Position numbers and translations under genes: made by a program. DNA of 64,000 nt from positions 10,048,235 through 10,112,234 of the forward strand of contig CM046345.1 in assembly GCA_025403435.1 (NCBI GenBank). Reading direction: 5' to 3'. This DNA comes from Artocarpus heterophyllus. Taxonomy: Eukaryota > Streptophyta > Magnoliopsida > Rosales > Moraceae. The notes under the pieces were generated by a model, which saw only the letters and a program-made list of their open reading frames with translations, made no database searches and was not told the origin of the DNA. Numbering within the stretch: position 1 is the first letter of the stretch; each line of letters starts with the position of its first letter. Below are positions 58,283 to 64,000 of the stretch, piece after piece.

Positions 58283-60673
58283 TGTGACACCCGTTATTCT
58301 CCTAAGGGTATTAAGGTAATTAGATTAATTACCTAGTATATATATAAAAAAAATCAGAAAATCTCTCATAATTCGAAACTCTCTCTCTCTCTACTTTCTC
58401 TCTCTAAAAAAATTCTCTCTCTCTCCTCAAAGATCGTCTGAGATTTCGGCATCCGTTTTCGACACCTCCCGCACCAATGGAAAGCTCTCGACGAGCTGAG
58501 TCCAACGAGGTGCCGCGCCGCCCAAAACGCCGCCGGAGGAGGCCACACGCGCCGCCCAAAGTGGCGGCAAAACCCATTTCTTTCCGACGAGATATCTTCG
58601 CCGTCCGACGTCCGATCGACGTGATTCTTGTTCCTACACGACCACCGTGATGAGAGGAACAAAACCCACCCTTGGTGGCAGCTCAACAACCGCCGGATTG
58701 CTCCGCCCGCCTATTGCCGCCGTGCACCGCCGCCCCCATGGTGGAACTCCGCCTTGCCGGAGGAGGTGATTGACACCACCCCTCCCAATGAGTTCAGAGG
58801 ATCAAGGGGAGTAAAACCCCTCGATCAATTGCACGGAAGGAGCCGGTTTCGCCGGAGAACGGCCAACGCCGCCGTCAACCGCCGCGGGAGCCTCCGTTTT
58901 GGCTCTTCCCAGCCACGTTTCTTCAAATTGGATGAGGGGAAATGCTCATAGGAGGATGGGTAGCAAAAACCCTCAGCCAATTTCAGGTTTCCATCGTCGG
59001 AGAATCAAGATCGGAGCTCATCCATTTCTACCGACGTTGTACTTCACGACCCGCTATGTTAGAGGCAGAATTGGGTGAAATTGACCCTGCCATTGGACTC
59101 AGAAGGGTCGATTTAGGGGGGGTAGGCCCGAGCCCAGCTGCCAACGGACCCCGATTGACGCCGGTCAACGACGGTCAAAGTCGGTCAACGCCGGTCAACG
59201 GTGGTCAACGCCGGTCAACGGCCGGTCAAAGGCCAAAATGGGATTTTGTGATCCGGACCTCCGATCGAAGATCCGAGACCGCCTCCTGACTCGTTTCGAT
59301 GCTCTGGATGCAATGGTGACCTCCGTTTGAGCAAATTCCTCTCCGATGAAAATCATCCGGTACCGACTGCACGCGAATCGAGGCGATTCAAACAGCAGTA
59401 TCGGAGTCCAGAATGACGTTTTCAAGAATGTATGATCTCCAGGAAGCATTCCTAGCCATTCATAGTCGCTCGAGGAGCACTACAGAGGATGCTTCGTAGA
59501 TACAGCGAGATACAACTGGATCTGTTTTGCTTGGAGTTCAAGATCAAGGGAGTATGGAGCTAACGTTAATTGATTCCAGGATTAAGAGACTGTTGATAAG
59601 CTTGAAAGGTAGGGATTCTATTACTCATCTTTTGTGAGGTTTTTATAGAATTGAAATTGATTGTTTTGCCGCAATATATATATATCTATGTTGAACTGAT
59701 ATTATATGTGTATCACATATGAAACTATGACATGGACTCGTCTTGTATTGTACGGCGAGGAACATAATGAATTTACACATGTTATAAATTGAGAAGCATG
59801 GTTAGGAAAACTAACTCTATTTAATAATGATTCAATATAGAGAAATTGTAAGACATGAAGAGGGCGACGGTTACGTCCTTGGGCATGAATACCCTAAAAG
59901 GTAAAATAGGGGGAAGGCGATGACGCTTCCTTGGGTTGAAAGTCCCAGAACACACTGTACAGGAATCGACTTGGTGAGGACTCGGGGCTTGATGTCCCCT
60001 CACCGGAACACCCTTGGAATGTTTATAGGGTGATCAAGTGCGCCCATTTGGGTTTCGATGAGTTGAGTGATACTCAATTTAACATGGATACCTAGGAACA
60101 ATGATGATTGGTAATATTTGTATAAATGTGTAATTATGACACTTGGTAATGATTAACTACGGTATCCATAAGATGTGATCATAATAAACCTCATAATCTG
60201 AAATATGATGTGACTTACTAACCATGCAGATTTTAATGTGGTAATGATAGAGGTGAGTAATAGCTTTCTCTACTGAGCATAGTGTTGCTCATTCCCTTAT
60301 GTTTATATCTTTTCAGGACTCACTAAGTGTGAGGTGGCTACGAGAAATATAGTTGTGGACGTGATGTAGCTATATTACATTGGGACTGCTTCAATCGTTG
60401 AGAATGTTCTTCATGATAATGTAAGCATCAATTGTTACTTCTGTGACTGTATTATAATGTGTTGAGGGTTAAAATGATGATGACAACAGTTTATATTATT
60501 AAATTTAAGGTGCTACATTAAAACTGTGGTTTATTTGTCGTTTATATTTTTATTTTTGAGTTGAGAGTTTTCATTTAAGTCCCGGGAAAATTTTATTTTT
60601 AAGGTTTTACTTTTATTATTTATTTTTATTTTATCTCATTAAAAACTGTTAACCCCCATATAGGGGCGTTACA
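58283..60673 (+). mobile_element. Solo LTR with a GC-rich upstream module
   Basis: 2391 bp, TGTGACACCC...GTTACA, flanked by ATTTA on both sides (58278-58282, 60674-60678). The first 30 bp and everything after about 59545 match the LTR of the non-autonomous element. The intervening 1.2 kb is different: a CT-rich stretch (58379-58430), then GC-rich sequence full of GCCGCC/CGCCGG, then the GGTCAAC array at 59163-59229. Long open frames in the GC-rich part reflect base composition and show no domain. No internal region, so a recombined solo LTR. Confidence 0.88.
59163..59229 (-). promoter_or_regulatory. Array of seven W-box cores at 10-bp spacing
   Basis: GGTCAA, the complement of the WRKY-binding W-box TTGACC, starts at 59163, 59173, 59183, 59193, 59203, 59213 and 59224. 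Six of the seven are exactly one helical turn apart. A further TTGACG on the plus strand is at 59155. This lies in the upstream, promoter-bearing part of the LTR. WRKY binding is inferred from the motif. Confidence 0.6.
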
Positions 60674-60678
60674 ATTTA

Positions 60679-62061
60679 CTTACTTCTAATAATCTTTGTT
60701 TTATAAAATAATCGTCTTCTTTGGGTTCATTTGCAAGGGAAGTAGGATTTGGGGCAAAAAAGTGAGAAAGAGTGAAAGGAAAATAAATTTGGGGCTAAAG
60801 AATTAAATTTCTAAAGTTATGGGTAACCCCTCCAAGCCGAGCCGAGCACTTCTCCCTGTCTGCCAAGAGCTGGAGCCGAGCTATGACAAGGGTGGCCCAC
60901 CTGACATGGGCTGCCCAGATCTCTCCAGCTGCGTGCGAGAGCGCACATAGCAGTCCCGTGCAGCCCAAGACCAAGCCGTCCAACCCCCGGTCATGACTGG
61001 ATCTGACGGTCTCCAAAGCTTCAAGCTGTTCACCAAATCTCTCTGCCTCCACGCCGTCGAATCATGCAAGCTAAAGGCCCATATTGTATCGTTTCGTCCG
61101 TTCAACTGATGAGCCGCACCGAATTTGAAGCCCAAATTTGCACAGTAACCAGCTGCAACCGAGTGAAGGAAACGAAAGAAAAAGAGAGGAAAGAATCAAA
61201 TCTTTTGTTTTGATTAACTCTAGCAACAATTAGCAATGAAAAATAAAATATATATATATATATATAAAGCAAGTGTCTCTTGAAGCAGTAGCCGACGAGA
61301 GAAAAGATAAAAAAAAACTCAACCAATCAGCTTCAATTCTTGAAGCATGAGCCAAATCATGTACCTGTTCCGTCAAGATTGCGGCTGAATCATTCGACCG
61401 CTACTTAAACAAAACAGCTTAATAAGATTTTTGAAACCTGGGTTTGAATCATCCTTTGGTAGATAAATTTAAATTATATTAATTTAAGTTATATAATTTG
61501 AATTGGTTATTTATATTACAATCTAAATTAATGTTTAGATGTATATTTAAAGTGTTAATCTGAATAAAAAATAAAATTTAAATTTGTGTTTGGATAAATG
61601 GTAGAAGAATTTTTAGATTTGTTAACAAATTTAACAAAATTTTAATGCTCATGATATTAAAAAAATATACAATATAGATCTTGATTTATTTTTTTTTTTA
61701 TTAAGAATGCAATGAAAGAAGAATCGTCTTAATCGGATATTAAATGAAGAAGTTGTTTTTTTCCCCAAATATAAGAGAGAGAAAATTAGATTTGATTGCA
61801 GCAAATGATTTAAGTTTTTAGGAGGAAGGAGAACTCTCAAATCAAGGATTTTGATGGATTCAAAGGATTTGGATTTTAAAGGATGCCAAAGAATTACCTA
61901 GATGATTAAGGGGCCTTTTGTTTAATGGACTGGGATCCAAATTTTGGACCTATAGTATTAAGAATAGACGAATACGTGTTTGATGAAGGTAAAATTCAAA
62001 TGCTACTTGAGTATTTCAAATATAATGAATAGCCCTTTTTCAAGTTCTCCTCCCTCCTAAA
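60679..62061. other. Intergenic DNA with a GC-richer island
   Basis: About 60830-61080 is GC-richer than its surroundings (GCCGAGCCGAGC at 60836) but gives no domain in any frame. A TA microsatellite lies at 61247-61266. About 61480-61830 is a third, looser copy of the arm of the inverted repeat that follows. Confidence 0.5.
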
Positions 62062-62952
62062 GGTCCGTTTGATCGACAAATTTGAATTTTGTTGATTTGA
62101 ATATTTTGATTTGAGTTGTGAAATTTGAATTGTCATCCGAATTAATGTTTAGATGTGTAGTTGAAGTGTTAATTTGAACATTGAATAAAATTGAAATTTG
62201 TATTTAGATAGATTGTGGAAAAATTTTTAATTTTCTAAAAAATCTAACAAAATCTTAACATTTATGATTTTAAAAAATATGCAGTCTTCATTACGAACAC
62301 ACTGAAAGAAAATCGTCTCAATGGATATTAAATAAAGAAGTTATCATATTTTTTTCAAGTGTATGAGAGAAAAAATTTGAAAAAAATAATATTGTATTGT
62401 AGGAGTTGGATTCAAATCTTGTGAATTCCAGGGGGCTAAAACTCGAGTTTTATACTCAAAATTCAATTAAAATTTAAATTGAGATTCGAATATTAATGCT
62501 ACCAAATGCATATCTATATCTAATCTAAAGACTTGAGTCCAAAGAATCCACTTAATGCGTAAAAACAAATGGGTCTTACGATTTGAATCAGTTTTATACA
62601 GTAAAGATGCCACAGATTTCTTTTTTCCCTCTCTTATATTTTTAGGAAAAAATTCCGTAACTTTTTCATTTTATATCATATTGAGACGATTCTTTTTTCA
62701 TTATGTTTATAGTGAAGAAATAAAAAAATCAATATCCATATTGCATATTTGAATATGTCATAAACTGATAGGTTTTGTTAGATTTTATTAGTAAATCAAA
62801 AAATTTTCTATAATCTATCCAAACATAAATTCTAATTTTATTTTTTGTTCAGATTAAACTTCAAATGCACGTCCAAATAGCAATTCAAATCACACAACTT
62901 AAATCGAAACAATCCAAATCAACATAATTCGAGTTCATTTATCAAACAGACC
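62062..62952. repeat. Long imperfect inverted repeat (MITE-like pair)
   Basis: Arms at about 62062-62380 and 62600-62952 are reverse complements at roughly three quarters of positions, with ends GGTCCGTTTGAT and ATCAAACAGACC. Shared words include TTAATGTTTAGATGTG, TCTAACAAAA and GAATCGTCTCAAT. No coding capacity. It is either one fold-back element or two MITE copies in opposite orientation. Confidence 0.65.
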
Positions 62953-63700
62953 ATAAGTTTAAAAATACCATATCATATAAGGGTTTTATATTGTTTAAGT
63001 TCAAACCAATTGATTTAAAACACGAGAATTTTCGCTATAACATACGAGAGTATTATGCTATTAAAGTCCACACCAATTCATCAAACCAATGCTCTAAACA
63101 TATACTAATACAAAACACTTGTTCCTCATATTCCAACTAAAAATTTGAATTAAAAAAAAAAACATTAATAAAATCTGTTCAAACCCATAACCCAAATACC
63201 ACCAACATACATTTGCACGCAAGAACACGGTTTTTATTTAAAAATATATTTTTAATCTACAAATATGAACACACAGGCTTTTCTGTCCTGTTGTGTTAAC
63301 ATACACTCCCACAGTAGGCCCGCAATCACTACCGTCCAACTGTCAATACTTCCACGTTTCCAAAGCACCCTTCTTCCCACCACCACTACATGCGCCATGC
63401 CCCATGCATCATGCCACGTGTTACTACCTCTACCCTCTGTCCCACGGACTGGGACCCACGGTCTACGGCGCGCGCGGTCGCTGTGGGCCCTGAGACTTGA
63501 GCCACTCGGGGGTTGAAAGACTTGAGAGAGGGGCCTGTTATAGGAGGGAAAACGAACCGCACCGAAGCGGCAGCATCGTAAAAAGACGAAGGAATTGAGG
63601 GCAAATTCGGTAATATGAAAAATATAGGACAACTTCTCCTTGTTTCAGTTCCTAACAGACAGCTGCTGAAACTGAAAAACCTCTCTTTTCTTCTTCTTCT
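62953..63700. other. Intergenic DNA and probable promoter of a gene to the right
   Basis: AT-rich to about 63250, then GC-richer (63380-63560), then a CT-rich stretch (63685-63715) typical of plant 5' UTRs. The frames over the GC-rich part, on both strands, show no domain. Confidence 0.4.
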
Positions 63701-63781
63701 TTGTTCTTACTTCTCAAGTTTTGTTCTTTAAAAAAAAAAAAAAAAAAAAAGAAAAGCATTTTTTTTTATGGAATACTGAAA

Positions 63782-63796
63782 ATGGAAGACTCAGAG
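63782..63796 (+). CDS. Possible first coding exon of a gene continuing beyond the window
   Basis: ATGGAAGACTCAGAG is followed at once by GTGAGA, a good splice donor, after a CT-rich 5' UTR-like stretch and a poly-A run. It would encode MEDSE before an intron that continues past the edge. A short upstream frame (ATGGAATACTGA at 63768) precedes it. The product cannot be identified and the exon is a guess from signals only. Confidence 0.25.
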
Positions 63797-64000
63797 GTGA
63801 GAATTTAGAACTTTTTTCTAATGGGTTTTTTCATTTTCTTTCTTCTTGGTCTGGAATCTAAACCTACCACAACTTTCACCGTTAACAACAAACCTTTTTT
63901 TTTTTTGTTGGTCAAATAAGGATGGTGAAAACAAAGGCTTTTTGAAGTGGAAAATGAATTTTGATCTTGTTTCTATGCTTGTTTGTGAGTTTGGTTTTTT

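Noticed and set aside
58628..59449. Long GC-rich frames in the solo LTR
   Set aside because: Both strands are open owing to GC content and repeats; no domain, and the TG...CA ends with ATTTA duplications show this is an LTR.
63252..63632. 126-codon minus-strand frame
   Set aside because: Covers a GC-rich patch with frames open in several phases; no domain and a likely promoter region of the next gene.
1..64000. tRNA, rRNA and CRISPR-like arrays
   Set aside because: No cloverleaf, rRNA core sequence or regularly spaced repeat-spacer array was seen; the 10-bp W-box array and the GC word arrays are not CRISPR.

Overview
The window is nuclear DNA of a dicot plant. The reasons are the AT-rich intergenic DNA with microsatellites and MITEs, spliced genes with plant-only products (a plastid-nucleoid PPR-SMR protein and a SHAQKYF-type MYB repressor), and nested Ty1/copia and Ty3/gypsy LTR retrotransposons. 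I do not try to name the species. Most of the window is transposable elements. Only two complete host genes are clear, with one gene tail at the left edge and a possible gene start at the right edge.

Layout. 1-385 is the 3' end of an unidentified gene on +. 1532-19432 is a copia element (2.0-kb LTRs, target duplication GACTT) whose 3' LTR was later hit by a second LTR element at 9857-18046 (target duplication GATAT). That inner element is the highlight. It has two almost identical 1965-bp LTRs and no gag or pol. Instead it carries two intact open frames: a 173-aa cysteine-rich basic protein whose layout resembles plant RNA-virus nucleic-acid-binding/silencing-suppressor proteins, and an intronless 216-aa LONELY GUY (LOG)-like cytokinin phosphoribohydrolase. 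It is probably mobilised in trans by chromovirus (Tekay/Del-like) machinery. It shares an LTR module and a PPT-proximal hairpin with the Tekay-like element at 30826-41049.

19433-23764 is AT-rich with an 85-bp triplication and an imperfect direct-repeat block. 23765-25413 (-) is a three-exon MYB1R1/MYBD-like transcription factor gene. 26655-27240 is a CACGAC-rich repeat. 30024-30143 is a Tourist-like MITE. 30826-41049 is a rearranged Tekay-type locus: a solo-like LTR, 449 bp of flank, a gag-truncated but open gag-pol, an LTR, and the same 449 bp of flank again.

44184-51481 is a solo LTR split by a decayed small-LTR copia element. 52169-56558 (-) is PTAC2, in four exons with a GC-AG first intron. 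58283-60673 is a solo LTR carrying seven W-boxes at 10-bp spacing. 62062-62952 is a long imperfect inverted repeat. 63782 may begin another gene.

PTAC2 acts in plastid-encoded-polymerase transcription and the MYB is a predicted nuclear repressor. There is no operon-like logic. The biological interest lies in the cargo of the non-autonomous retroelement, the structured leader and complementary palindrome words of the outer copia element, and the modular LTRs shared among families.
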